NCBI GenBank assembly: GCA_030267965.1
Contig: BRYA01000028.1
Location: forward strand, 1-64,000
Direction of reading: 5' to 3'
Length of the DNA stretch: 64,000 nt
Origin: Triparma columacea
Lineage: Eukaryota > Sar > Bolidophyceae > Parmales > Triparmaceae
Both the position numbers and the translations under genes were made by a program. Positions 21,133 through 32,046 of the stretch are shown piece after piece. How positions within the stretch are numbered: position 1 is the stretch's first letter; every line of letters starts with the position of its first letter. Under the pieces are notes generated by a model. The model ran no database searches. It had not been told where the DNA came from and was given only the letters and a program-made list of their open reading frames with translations.

Positions 21133-22959
21133 ATGCCCAGCTCAGCAGTGTACTCTGGCGTAGAGAGCTTCATAGACAACAATGAACTCACGGAGGTGAC
21201 TTTTGCAGAGGGAGTGGCGAAGATTGGCGAACGCGCCTTCTTCAGATGCTCCTCCCTCGCAGCCATCACAATCCCATACGGAGTGACGTCGATTGGCGAT
21301 GAAGCCTTCTTTGATTGCTCCTCCCTCACTGACATCACCATCCCAGACGGAGTGACGAAGATTGGCAAAGCCGCCTTTTGTGGATGCTCCTCCCTCACGG
21401 CCATCACCATCCCTGACGGAGTGACAACGATTGGTGATAACGCCTTCAACGAATGCTCCTCCCTCACGGCCATCACCATCCCGGACTCAGTGACGACAAT
21501 TGGCATTTACGCCTTCCAAAACTGCTCCTCCCTCACGGCCATCACAATCCCGGAAGGAGTGACGACAATTGGCGAACGCGCCTTCGACGGATGCTCCTCC
21601 CTCACGGCCATCACCATCCCGGACGGAGTGACGATAATTGGCGAACGCGCCTTCGAAGACTGCTCCTCCCTCACGGCCATCAACATCCCGGACTCAGTGA
21701 CGACAATTGGCACTTACGCCTTCCAAAACTGCTCCTCCCTCACGGCCATCACAATCCCAGAAGGAGTGACGACAATTGGCGAACGCGCCTTCGATGGGTG
21801 CTTCGACCTCACGGCCATCACAATCCCAGACGGAGTGACGACGATTGGCAATTACGCCTTCTCTGACTGCTCCTCTCTCACGGCCATCACCATCCCGGAC
21901 GGAGTGACGACAATTGGTGAAGGCGCCTTCGAATACTGCGACTACCTCACGGCCATCACCATCCCAGACGGAGTGACGACAATTGGCAATTACGCCTTCG
22001 ACGAATGCTCCTCCCTCACGGCCATAACAATCCCGGACGGAGTGACAACGATAAGCGATGGCGCCTTCAGAGGATGCTCCTCCCTCACGGCTATCACCAT
22101 CCCAGACGGAGTGACGTCGATTGGTGGGAGTGCCTTCTATAGATGCTCCTCCCTCACGGCCGTCACCATCCCGGACTCAGTGACAACGATTGGCATTTAC
22201 GCCTTCTATTTTTGCTCCTCCCTCACGGCCATCACAATCCCGGACTCAGTGACAACGATTGGCCCTGCCGCCTTCCTTGAATGCTCCTCCCTCGCAGCCA
22301 TCACCATCCCAGACTCAGTGACAACGATTGTCGCCTTTGCAGGATGCTCCTCCCTCACGGCCATCACCATCCCGGACTCAGTGACGACAATTGGCATTTA
22401 CGCCTTCCAAAACTGCTCCTCCCTCACGGCCGTCACCATCCCGGAAGGAGTGACGACAATTGGCGAACGCGCCTTCGACGGATGCTCCTCCCTCACGGCC
22501 ATCACCATCCCGAACGGAGTGACGTCGATTGGCAATAGCGCCTATGCAGGATGCTCCTCCCTCACGGCCGTCACCATCCCGGACTCAGTGACGTCGATTG
22601 GCGAAAGCGCCTTCGAAGATTGCTCCTCCCTGACGAAACTCATTCTATCTCCCGCTGTCTCCATCGGTGAAGCCTGCTTCTCCAACTGCACTGCCCTAAT
22701 CGCTGCCGCTGCTGATAAAAACATGCCGACTGTCTCGGACCTCCTCCATTACAGGTGGCACCGCAATGTCGCTGTGATCGAACGCGTCAACGCTCTGCTG
22801 TGCCTCAAGGGAACCTGGGATCACGTGGAGGATCCACCCAGGAGATCGGCTAGGAAGCGGAAGCGAACTGACGGAGTTGAAGCCCCAGCGCTAAGGGTAA
22901 CTCCGGCACGCGAGAAGATCCCGAAAGTTTTGTGGAGAGTAATTCTGGAGTTTCTATAA
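21133..22959 (+). CDS. BspA-type leucine-rich repeat protein (LRR_5)
   Basis: Intronless, 608 residues from the ATG at 21133 (an in-frame TTG at 21118 is not used). It contains 22 consecutive 23-residue repeats of the form SLTAITIPDGVTTIGERAFDGCS, the Treponema/BspA class of LRR; unit 17 is two residues short. The last repeat degenerates. A C-terminal tail of about 85 residues carries a basic PRRSARKRKR cluster resembling a nuclear localisation signal. No signal peptide or membrane segment is seen. BspA-like LRRs mediate protein binding and are highly expanded in protists; the partner cannot be predicted. Repeats are nearly identical in DNA, pointing to recent amplification or conversion. Confidence 0.9.
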   Translation: MPSSAVYSGVESFIDNNELTEVTFAEGVAKIGERAFFRCSSLAAITIPYGVTSIGDEAFFDCSSLTDITIPDGVTKIGKAAFCGCSSLTAITIPDGVTTIGDNAFNECSSLTAITIPDSVTTIGIYAFQNCSSLTAITIPEGVTTIGERAFDGCSSLTAITIPDGVTIIGERAFEDCSSLTAINIPDSVTTIGTYAFQNCSSLTAITIPEGVTTIGERAFDGCFDLTAITIPDGVTTIGNYAFSDCSSLTAITIPDGVTTIGEGAFEYCDYLTAITIPDGVTTIGNYAFDECSSLTAITIPDGVTTISDGAFRGCSSLTAITIPDGVTSIGGSAFYRCSSLTAVTIPDSVTTIGIYAFYFCSSLTAITIPDSVTTIGPAAFLECSSLAAITIPDSVTTIVAFAGCSSLTAITIPDSVTTIGIYAFQNCSSLTAVTIPEGVTTIGERAFDGCSSLTAITIPNGVTSIGNSAYAGCSSLTAVTIPDSVTSIGESAFEDCSSLTKLILSPAVSIGEACFSNCTALIAAAADKNMPTVSDLLHYRWHRNVAVIERVNALLCLKGTWDHVEDPPRRSARKRKRTDGVEAPALRVTPAREKIPKVLWRVILEFL

Positions 22960-23105
22960 CTCTTTGTTGTTAAATCAATCAATCATTCAATTGTTTTACC
23001 GCCACATCACCGCACGCCCCTCACCACTCCTCTTCCCCCCCCTCCTCTTTCTCACGTCGCTTCGCTCCTCATCCTCTCTCCTCCCCACCACCCTCTCCTC
23101 CCCCC

Positions 23106-26100
23106 TTACTTCTTCGGCGGGGGTGGCGGTATATCATCTTCGTCACTGTCCTCCCCCTCCAACCCCGGTGGCGGTGGTATGAAGCTCACCACCCCCCCCA
23201 GCCCCTCCTCCTCCTCCTCCTCCCCGGAGTCCTCCTCCACGTCGCTAGGGCACTCGTCCTCCATGGCCTCGAGGTCCTCCCCCAATAGCTCAGTCGCGCT
23301 GCTCTGCCTCCTGCTCATCTCCTTCCGACCCTCCTCCTCCCCCCCCCCCGCCCCCCCCGCCCCCCCCAGGGGGCCCTCGACCTCGCTGTCCCCCCTCTTG
23401 GACATGAGGCTTCCCCTCTTACCAGGGCCCCCCCCGACCCCCGGGGCCTCCTGGCCCTCCTGGCTCCAGAGGATCTCGTACTCCAGGTCGTGCCACTTCA
23501 TGAACCAAGAGCTCCAGACCACCATCTTCTTGGGGCTTGCGTCGACCTTTATCGTACCCCCCCTGCTGGAGTAGCCTGGGTTGTTGAAGAGGGCCTTGTT
23601 GTGGTCTATGTACGTCCAGAGGGATATCGTATTTTCCTTGACCCCGTTCTCCACCCTCTCCCTCATGGTGTTGTAGAGGAAGTTCCCGAACCAACCCATG
23701 TGGCTCTGCCTGCTCATCTCAACCAGGAAGTGGTCGTTGAACTCGAACGCTGTGGGGTGCTGGCAGACCATCTGGTGCACGCAGTCGAGGAACTGTATGA
23801 AAACCGGCGACCTCTCGTGCGAGTGGTGGCCCCCGTTCTTGTGGAACCCGTTCCTGTCCGAGAACTTGAACCCGAACGCCAGCCAGTCCTTCTCCACCAG
23901 CACCTGGAAGCCCTTGATCGTCCTGTAGTACGGGTCCATGATGAGCTCAGCCAGGCTACATATCTGGGCCGTCCTGTCCCAGCCGTCGCTGCAGTGGACG
24001 AGGCAGCTTATCCCCCTCCTGCTTATGAGGTGCGCCACGTGAACGCTCGCCCTCAGCACCTTGTGGCAGTGGTAGAGCCACTGCGCCGAGTCCAATGCCT
24101 GCAGCCACGAGCTCCCGTCGTGGGACCTGTCGCAGCAGGCCTCCCCGAGCTTCTCTACGGACGCCCTCATGGTGTGGATGTTGCCGATGTTCATGAAGAT
24201 CAGCTCACTGTTCACGTAGGCCTTGCCGCTCTCGTAACCCTTGCCGGCGGCCTGGTTCACCTGGGCGTTCACCTTGGGCCTGGCGTCGATTATTACAAAA
24301 GGCCTGTTGGCAATGTTGGCAATTGGCTGACCTGAGCACCTGTTTATCTCGCTCAGCAGGTTCTCGTCCTCGGCGTTCCTCTTCCCCGCCAGCCCGACCA
24401 TCGGCTGGGAGCACCTGGTGATGGTCGCCCTGGTCGCCGGGTGCCTCCAAGTAAGTACCGGCAGCCTCCCCTTGCTCCTGTGCTTCGCGGCTTTTTCCAG
24501 CTGCTTGTCGCTCACCGTCGCGGGGACAGCCCAGACGTCGAGGTACGTGTTGCAGACCCCGAACCCTTCGTTGACCTTGGAGATCCTCCACTTTGCGTCC
24601 GGGACCCCCATCCTCTTGTACTCTGCCTCGATGTCGTAGACCTCGTGCCCGGCCTTGATGGCGGCGTGAGTTCCGGTGATCCAAGATTTTGGAACGTTGA
24701 AGCTCAGGTCATCGTGGGCGAACCCGGTCTCCCTGTCGTCCACATAGTCATAAGCTGAGATGCGGATCGACACCTTCTCCTCCGGAGAGCTGTCTTCGGT
24801 AGACGCGGACGTGAGCTCGGACGCGGCAGAGGTTAGGGAGGAGCAGAGCTGCTGGTGGATCTGAACCCAGTTCTTGGTCTCGAATTGCGCGTTGAAGACA
24901 CGGTATTTGATACGGGCGGCGAACCTTGGTGTGTGTTTGTGTGTGTGAAGAGTGTGAGCGCTAACGCAAAGACCTTCCCACGACCGCTCCCCGCGCTCAC
25001 CTCCTTATTCCCGATCCATCATCTGATAGTACCCCCTGTGCGATCTCCAAGTCCTCCTCCCCCCACTGCCCCCCAAAACCACCAGGGCTTGCTTCGCTTG
25101 CCTCATTCTCGACGACGGTGGTCTTTCTCCCCAACGTGAACTTCCTTCCTGTATCCCGCTCCTTCTTCCCAAGCAGGAAGTTCTCCAGCGCAGTCTTCCC
25201 GTTCGAAGCCAGAAGCAGCCCCTTCACCCTTGCCGCCTCCTTCCCCTTGTCCTTCCCTGTGTTGTCCGTGGTGAGGCTCGCCAGCTTGGTGGCGACGGTG
25301 TGGGCCACGTTCGCGATGCCGGTCATGTTCATGAAGCTGTTTGCCATGCTTTTGGCCCCCTTGTTCTTCACGGCGAGCCTAAGGTGAGCGAAGGCGGGAG
25401 CAAGCGTAAGGGGGTGGGATTAGGGAGGTAAAATGTTGAGCGGCGATTAGAAAGGAAACGCATATTGGGTGGGGTACGACGTGCCTCGTCGCTGTGAACG
25501 CGTGAAACCATCGTCCATAACGTAACGCCGAGATCTCGTCGCTTCGCTTGTCGCCTCGGCTCACCTCAATCCCTTCATCCCCGTGTTCATCTGGTTTCTT
25601 TTCTTGGGCTTAACGCTCATGTCGTCGCCATCTAAGATACCTACTGACTTCCTCCTCTCAGTCTCCATCTCCAGAAGCTCCTCCTCGGCATCACTCCTGT
25701 GGTTCTCGGCGAGCCTGCAATGAGCAAAGTGATTCGCGAGAAAGTGTAAGGATGAGGAGGGGCGTGATGAAAACAGAAGGCCATGAAAAGAAAGGGGGGT
25801 GCGTACGTGCAATTGTCGTCGTTGCCGTCCTCAATGCTGATACAGTTCACAGCGCTAATCCGCCTCACCTGAACCAAAACTCATGGGCGTCCTTTGTCTT
25901 GATAAGAAGGTCAAACTTTCCGACAACGGAAGCCTCTGATACCATCATTATCGGGACCTCAATAGCCAAAGTAAACTCGCCCTTTGGATGGTTCTCGGGG
26001 TCGAACCCTGACAACAACGTAGCCTCAGGCACGAACAGCAACCTATAGTTGGTCAAAATCAAAACCCCCATGCAGTGGATCCCGTTGGTCACGTCGGGGG

Positions 26101-28122
26101 GGGAGTGGAGGATGACCCTCCAGGACATGTCCTCCAGCCTTTCGGTCTCGGAGGGTGGCATCGTTGAAGGAAATGGATTCACGGGACCACTACTTTCGGC
26201 GCTATCGGTTTCAGCCTCAGGGGGCTCTTTATCCCCCTCTCCGTTGTCGTCCTTCTCTTTCCCCAATTCCCCACTTTTTCCCCAGGTGAGGGTCATCCTG
26301 AGGCTGCTGCCAAGCTTGATGAGCTTGGACTTCCTCCTTGACTTCCTGGGCTGGGCATTCGCCTCCCCAGCCTCCTTCTCCTTCTTCTTCTCTGCCTCGG
26401 CTTTCTCGGCAACTGACGACATTGGCAACTCCTTTTTATCCTTCTCCATGTCCTTCGCAGCCTCAACGTCCTCTTCAGGGATTTCGCAGAGGGATGGGTG
26501 TGGATTGATCGGGGGCTGAGACTGCGACGAGTAAAGCAAAGATTGGGGCAGGAGCGGGGAGGAGCGGGAGGTGAGCCAAGGCGGCGAGTTACAAGACATA
26601 TCAGTTTCCAAGCCTTGGCGCGCCCTCACCTCCTTTCTTGACCTCCCCACTGGTGCTTGCTGAGTCGAATCAACAAAGTCTTCGGGCTTTTCCCACTGAG
26701 ACACCAAGGTCACGGTGTTGAAGTAGTAGGGGAACCCCTGAGCGTCGTCGAATCTGTAATGGGCGACCGCAGGAGGTTAGTGTTGTATTCCTGCCCTTTC
26801 CGCGACTCGATTTGCTCTCCCCGCTCGCCGTGCCTCACCTTTCCTCCCAAACCGGAACTTCCTCCGTCTCTGTCTGCACCCCCTCGTCTATCGTTGCTAC
26901 GACGAAAGGCTCGGTGCCCGCATCCTGGTGGCTAGGGCCTATAACAGCCTCTTCCATGAGATTCAAGGCGTCTCCTCCGAGCGTGCCGTGGTCGACGGGC
27001 GGCCCACAAAGGTCCTTCTTGAGGCCTGGGATGTTGGCAATCTCCTTAAAGAGCTTGATGCTCAGGTTGTGCTGTTCCAGGTCTGTGTAGACATCCATCA
27101 CGATCTGACCAGACACGTGGGACTTGTGTGAGCGCTTCCCGAGGCTGCGCGTGAAGAGTGGAGGTTAGCCAGTTGCAAGAAAGAAAGTCATACGCTCGTC
27201 GCCTCACTCGCTGCAATCGCCCCTTCCTCCCCCTCCCCTTCCCCCTCCCCCCTCACCTGTACTTGTTCCTGTGGACAGCCCCCGCGGCCATGTGAAATAA
27301 CGGAATGAATGCATGACCCATGAAAGTGGGCTTGGCATGGCTACTTCCATCCCAAACCTCCACGGTTGCGTAGCGCAGAGAGCGGTTAAATTCAAACGTG
27401 AATGCCTCGTCCCAGGTTGGATTAAGGGTCTGGTGAGCTGTGCGGGTCTGAACTACTGTGGAGCCTACTGAAACCACGCAGTAGGGGTCAGGAAGGAGGT
27501 TTGATTTTTTATTCTTCAGCACAACCCCAACAGTTCCTCTGATTGTTATCGATAGACGAGGGTTGGAGTTTAGCTTCGTTTCCATTTCCATCTTCCATTC
27601 CCTGCTTTTTTCTCTATACTCGGGTATCATCCCTACAGCACTCTGCTCTGCCTCTCCGACAGTGTCTGCGAACCTTGTACTGGTCCCTGTCAAATCCTCC
27701 GCAAGCAGGGTCTCCCTCGGAGCTATTGCGTTGAGCTCCCTACGGGCCGTCACGGCGACCCTGATGGCGGCCATCCACCCCTCCAACTCCTCGGCGCAGC
27801 TGGCCCTCATGTGGAGCTTCTGCACCGCAGGGGGTGACAAGGAAAGGTTGAGGGACTTGAGGTAGAAGCAGAAAGGCCTCAACTTGCTGTGGCCGAACTC
27901 CGTCTCGTGGTCTATCTTGAAGGCGCCCTTGGAATTTGCGCCCTCCTCCTCGTCCTTCTCGTCCTTGTAGTAGACAAGCCTTGTCTCGAACAGGTGAAAG
28001 AAACGAAGCTTCCAGTTCTGCACCATGGACATCCCCCTCTTCTCAAGGGAGCTCGAATGGAGCAGAACTCCAGGGTTCAACAAGATTCCATCGGTTGTAT
28101 TTGTCTCCGGGGTATACTCCAT
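23106..28122 (-). CDS. Myotubularin-type phosphoinositide 3-phosphatase with PH, C2, WW and GRAM domains
   Basis: Seven exons on the minus strand: 28122-27257, 27144-26839, 26753-26630, 26521-25869, 25714-25565, 25378-25001 and 24924-23106, all in consistent phase, giving 1,431 residues. Domain order: PH (about 20-120; KRGMSMVQNWKLRFFHLF); C2 (about 190-320; PDPYCVVSVGS, LNPTWDEAFTFEF); WW (about 385-415; two Trp, YYFNTVTLVSQWEKP); a Lys/Glu-rich linker; GRAM (about 565-650); then the myotubularin catalytic domain with HCSDGWDRT near residue 1136, the active CX5R P-loop. The C-terminus is acidic and ends in polyproline. Such enzymes dephosphorylate PI3P and PI(3,5)P2 on endosomes. The active-site Cys, both flanking Asp and the Arg are present, so it should be catalytic. 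Confidence 0.88.
25807..25836 (-). other. Possible 30-nt microexon in the myotubularin GRAM region
   Basis: Between exons ending at 25869 and starting at 25714 lies a 30-nt segment bounded by ATCAG and GTACGC that would keep frame if included (SIEDGNDDNC). Including it creates a very short 32-nt intron on one side. Skipping it gives one 154-nt intron and also keeps frame. I left it out of the gene model. Confidence 0.25.
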
Positions 28123-28368
28123 GGCTATAACTCACAGGAGAAGCCCAGGAGCCGAGGGGGTTGATGGACCTGGGAGGGAAGGGTAGGGACAGAGGATTTA
28201 CTGGGCCGCTAGTGTAGACCCAACGTCCGGGGGTGGGGGGGCGGGGGGAATGGGGGGGGAGCCAAAGGTACTGGAGCGTGTGAAAGTTCCAGCAAGAATT
28301 GGGCTGGTTGGATCTTGCCGATTTCCAGATCAGATCAGATCAGCTTTGAAGAAATTTCCCCGTTGACG
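28123..28368. promoter_or_regulatory. Divergent promoter region, myotubularin / Tudor-like gene
   Basis: A 246-bp region between two head-to-head genes. It has a G-rich tract (about 28228-28260) and a short GATCA tandem repeat (about 28326-28343) just upstream of the plus-strand start. No TATA box was recognised. Confidence 0.4.
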
Positions 28369-29472
28369 ATGTTGTTATTTATTGCACTCCTGTATACTGT
28401 ATGGATGTATATCGCCACAAATTCCTTCACACTTCAAATAATTTCGCCCACAAGGAAATTTATCCAACATGAAGCCTCTCGGCGGCTCCAAGGCAGGCCC
28501 AAAAGTCACATTTTTGCCAAGTCCCCGTCTTCATGGGATGACCAAATTCGGGCCCAAGTGCAGAAGTTCAATAAAGCTATTGAGAATCGTGTCAAGGAAT
28601 TTCAGGACGCCACTGAGTCAGCCGTTGATAGCATGAAGGAGGGGGTTGAGTCATTTGATCCTACTGGGCAAAAAGTGACGGACAGGATGGCTATGAAGGC
28701 AAGGAATCTGGCTTTGGAACCTGACGCTGCTGCTTCTGAGGTCGAGAAGGAGATCGAGGAGCTCAGGTGAGAATGGACGAGGAGTGAAAATCCTGATGCA
28801 TCCTCCCAACCCCTTTCGCGACCTTCATGGCACAGGTTTTTCAAGGAGAAGATGACCGCGTTCATGATTAAAGAGCAAGAGAAGGCGGCGCAAGAGGATG
28901 AGGAGGAGGCGAGGATGAGGAGCTACCTTCCAGATCCGGATTTGATGAGAGTGTGCCTTCAGGCTAGCGGTGCGTCTTTCGAGACTTGCATGGACGCTCT
29001 TCGTGATTCGCTCATGAAGACTTCCGACGAGGAGGCCGCACTGTTGATGGCGACCGCCTTAGCGTCGGGGGTGGACCCCAAGGCGCTGGAGTTTGTGGTT
29101 GAGAAGGGAGGCGCAACGCTCGTGGAGGCCGTGAGGGCGATCAGGGAGGAGGGGGGAGTCGATGGAGATGACACTCTTGCCGCTATAGAGAAGGTTATGG
29201 TTAACAGACGGGTGGCTCTCGAGGAGAGGGCGTCGAAGGTCGTGTCGGGGGGGGGGGGGGAGGCGAGAAATGGCTCGAAGAAGGCAATTGCGAAGTCAGA
29301 GTGGTCGGAGATGGACAAGGTCGCTTGCTTCAGTACAGGGGACTGGTGGGAGGGCACGGTGCTGAGAGTGATTCCTAGACGGACGGGGACAATGTACGAG
29401 GTTGAGTTCTCTGACAAGACCAAGCAGGTTGTCGGTGGGGATTGCGTCAAGGCGAGGATGGAAACAGAATAA
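28369..29472 (+). CDS. Membrane-anchored protein with C-terminal Tudor/Agenet-like domain
   Basis: Two exons, 28369-28766 and 28836-29472, joined in phase 2, encode 344 residues. The start is the first ATG in frame; an upstream TTG is not used. Residues 1-17 (MLLFIALLYTVWMYIAT) form one hydrophobic segment, a likely signal anchor. The middle is charged and helical, with probable coiled coil near the splice. The C-terminal 50 residues (VACFSTGDWWEGTVLRVI...YEVEFSDKTKQVV) look like a Tudor or Agenet barrel, which in known proteins binds methylated Lys/Arg or other ligands. I do not recognise the family as a whole, and the anchor-plus-Tudor combination is unusual. It ends 48 bp from the CIA30 gene, tail-to-tail. 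Confidence 0.65.
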
Positions 29473-29520
29473 TCAGTTGTGTTGTTGTTTATGAGTGCGG
29501 CATGCTATTCTTTATACCCA

Positions 29521-30546
29521 TCAAGCAGGTTTCCTCTCCTCTCCTTCGTTACCCCTTGCTCTCAATCTCTTCTTCAAACGAAATAACGTCCTAAAAGGAT
29601 AGAAGATTGCCACTTTGAGGGTCCAACCCAGCGCGAACTTTATACCGTCCTTACTCATTCGTCCCCCGAACGTTATCATGGCATTAAGCAGACCGTAATT
29701 GCTGGCCCTCGCCTTGAAACCGAGGCCCGCGATGTGAAACCAACCCTTACCGGATCGCTTCTTGAGCTGCAAATATGCCGCCCGCCTCCTTCGCGAGGTC
29801 TCGCTGAAAACAAGTTTAAATAGAGGGCCGAGGACCTTGAGGAGAGGCGACTTCTTCTGGGTTGAATCGTTGAATGATGGGGCTGGCACATCTCCCCCAA
29901 GACTCCTGACTCCCCCGTACATTCCGATCTCCTTGAAATCCATCGAGAAGAAACCAGGCCTAAAATCCTCAAGCGTCTCCATAGTCGAAGAAATTTTAAA
30001 CTTGGAAATTACAACCCCCACTTGAAGGATGTTTGACGAATTGAAAGGCTTAGCGTTTGGGTTAATGATGGGACCGCGTACAGCCTTTAGCGAATCGAAG
30101 GGAATCTTGATGTCATGCCATTCTCCCGAAGGAGGAGGGACGTCAAACATCTGCTGGAAAACGAACTCCCCCCTTGTCTCGTCATCACGTATCGTTAACT
30201 TAAACGTGCGCTTGTCCGAATCGGAATCGCTGGTGAACCTAGCTCTGAGGATGATTCCGTCGAACGATGAGCCGTCGATGGGACGAGCAAATGGCCCTGT
30301 CCTAAATCCGCAGAATCCCCCATCCTGTTCGCGAAGGATACCCTGGAAATTCATGTAGTCACCTTTGTCGCCGAGAGAAGATTTTGATACACCCCCCATG
30401 ATCACGTCATCGATCCGTTCGAAATTTGAGCTCAAGGGGGGGGAGAAGAGGGCAGAGGTGGCAGTGGTGGAAGTTGTCGAAGCGGTCAAAGAAGTCGCGT
30501 ATTGGGCGCTCGCGCACAGTATAAGAAGCGCTAGAATTGACCCCAT
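29521..30546 (-). CDS. CIA30-domain protein (NDUFAF1-like) with N-terminal signal peptide
   Basis: Intronless, 341 residues. Residues about 40-210 form a CIA30/galactose-binding-like domain: DDVIMGGVSKSSL, FCGFRTGPFARPID, FDGIILRARF, FKLTIRDDETRGEFVFQ, then PFDSLKAVRGPI and a final FSMDFKEIGMYGG. In mitochondria CIA30 (NDUFAF1) assembles complex I; plastid relatives also exist. Here the N-terminus (MGSILALLILCASAQ) looks like an ER-type signal peptide, which in chromophytes is the entry step for plastids, so plastid or secretory location fits better than mitochondrion. A basic C-terminal region (about 230-340, many Arg/Lys) is not part of the family. Function beyond the domain is inferred. 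Confidence 0.82.
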   Translation of the reverse strand: MGSILALLILCASAQYATSLTASTTSTTATSALFSPPLSSNFERIDDVIMGGVSKSSLGDKGDYMNFQGILREQDGGFCGFRTGPFARPIDGSSFDGIILRARFTSDSDSDKRTFKLTIRDDETRGEFVFQQMFDVPPPSGEWHDIKIPFDSLKAVRGPIINPNAKPFNSSNILQVGVVISKFKISSTMETLEDFRPGFFSMDFKEIGMYGGVRSLGGDVPAPSFNDSTQKKSPLLKVLGPLFKLVFSETSRRRRAAYLQLKKRSGKGWFHIAGLGFKARASNYGLLNAMITFGGRMSKDGIKFALGWTLKVAIFYPFRTLFRLKKRLRARGNEGEERKPA

Positions 30547-30784
30547 TTTGTCGACTGAAGTGGCGCTCTCGGTTTGATTCCTTTCTGAACGAAGCTAAAG
30601 CCGACTAGGAAACTGCTGAAGGGGATAATATGGACAGGATTTTCAAGCGAAAGCGTCGTTTCGTATATTTCAAGGTCTGTGAAGTGAATTAAATGAAGGG
30701 AATTCGAGAAAAATAAATTTGCAATCCGACTTTACCTTCTTTCACCCTATAACCACCCTTTTTCCTTCATCCCGTCATCCCCTC

Positions 30785-30800
30785 TCGTCAATATATAGCT
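30785..30800. promoter_or_regulatory. TATA-like element in the CIA30/HNH divergent region
   Basis: ATATATAG at about 30791-30798 lies 86-93 bp upstream of the HNH-like gene ATG at 30884, in a 337-bp head-to-head region. Position and sequence suit a TATA box for the plus-strand gene; no motif of comparable quality was seen for the minus-strand side. Confidence 0.35.
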
Positions 30801-30883
30801 CTTCTCACCGTACACTCTTGTTCAGCTTACTACTATCCCCATTAAGGCACAAATTTTAAATTACCCCCTCGAAAATCTCAAGC

Positions 30884-31996
30884 ATGGACCTCTTCCCCTC
30901 TGCCCCGCCCTCCTTCCCCTCGCTACCTACCTCTCTGCCTACATCAATACCTCCTCAACTCCTTTCTCTCCCAATCTTCCCAATAACCCTGTTCATATCA
31001 CAATTAACACAACGTTTACTGACCATAACAACATCCTCCAGGCTTCCTCCCCACGGGTTGCCTCCTTTTATATCCAGCAAGGGTCCGGCTAGCTTCCTAG
31101 ATCGCGGCATGGGGAGGTACGGCGGTTTAATCCGCCGCGCCGTCCTCAACAGCACGTCTGCCGGCTTTGCTACTGTCTGCTTTGCCGGTTGCCTCACCCA
31201 CCACTTCCACCACACTTTCGTCTCCCCGACACAACAACCGAATAATACCTCGAAGCGCACCACCCACGCCCTCCGCGTTTCTCTCCTGACCTGCCTCACC
31301 TTCGTCCTCCTCGGGGGTACCTTCCAGTCAACGTCCCCCTCTTCCCTCTTCTCCCCTGGTGCCTTTGCTCGCTCCTCCATCCCCGCGCCATCCGCCGCGT
31401 ATGCGACGGCGAGGGAGAAAAGGCAGCTGATATCGCTGTACCGAAAGTACGGGTGTCACACGTGCGGTACCAAAGCCAATCTCCAAGTCATAGGCGACCA
31501 CGTCCCACCCAATGTCGTTGTCAAGGTGAGTTTGAGATGATACGAGGATCGAACCGAAATGTGTCCCATACATAGCTGATCCCCTTGACTCATTCCCCCC
31601 TTCTCGTCTCCCTCTTAAACTCCCTCGTCCAGGCGATAGGGGGGAAGATCAATAGTATCAGGCAGGTATTTCTTCCCCACTGCCCCTCTTGCAGCTCGAA
31701 GCAGGGGTCGGCGCTCACCAGGTCATTGGTCAATGGCAGGTGGAGAGGGGTTGGGAAGGCCTCCATAATTCACTTCAGGCCCCGCCTTTTCTGGGTGGCC
31801 GGCAGCCTGGTTGCGAATGCTGGGGACTGGCAGGAACTCGAGAGGTGAGTTGGGTGGGGCAGGCAAGGTGCGAACGACACACTAACCTGACACGCTCTCT
31901 TCGCTCACGCCCCCCCCCCCTCGCAGCTTGGAGGTGGCAGCTGAGAATTTAGCAGTAAGTGGTGTTGATAAGTTAAGGAAGCTCTTCAATATCTAA
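30884..31996 (+). CDS. HNH-like zinc-binding membrane protein
   Basis: Three exons, 30884-31525, 31633-31844 and 31927-31996, phases 0 and 2, give 307 residues. The N-terminal half is proline-rich with two hydrophobic segments (about 87-110 and 128-150). The second half has a metal-binding core: YGCHTCGT, then GDHVPPN, then PHCPSCSSKQG across the first splice, the Cys2...His...Cys2 arrangement of a treble-clef/HNH fold. A similar CxxC-GDHxPP-HCxxCSxxQG pattern is known in uncharacterised animal and algal proteins, to my recollection. Whether it has nuclease activity is unknown. It ends 50 bp from the neighbouring minus-strand gene. Confidence 0.65.
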
Positions 31997-32046
31997 TGCA
32001 AATCTCTCCCTTCTTTGTTCGTATATCTCGTCTATTGTCTATTCAA

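Noticed and set aside
21048..22724. Antisense and alternate-frame ORFs across the LRR gene
   Set aside because: They mirror the 69-bp repeat; only the LRR frame matches a known protein family and spans the full region.
23490..24335. 281-codon plus-strand ORF opposite the myotubularin domain
   Set aside because: The minus strand encodes an intact phosphatase with the active-site motif; the plus ORF is a by-product of high GC third positions.
23106..24773. Myotubularin treated as a stand-alone 555-residue gene
   Set aside because: Its first codon is GTG, and the frame continues upstream through seven in-phase exons to an ATG at 28122.
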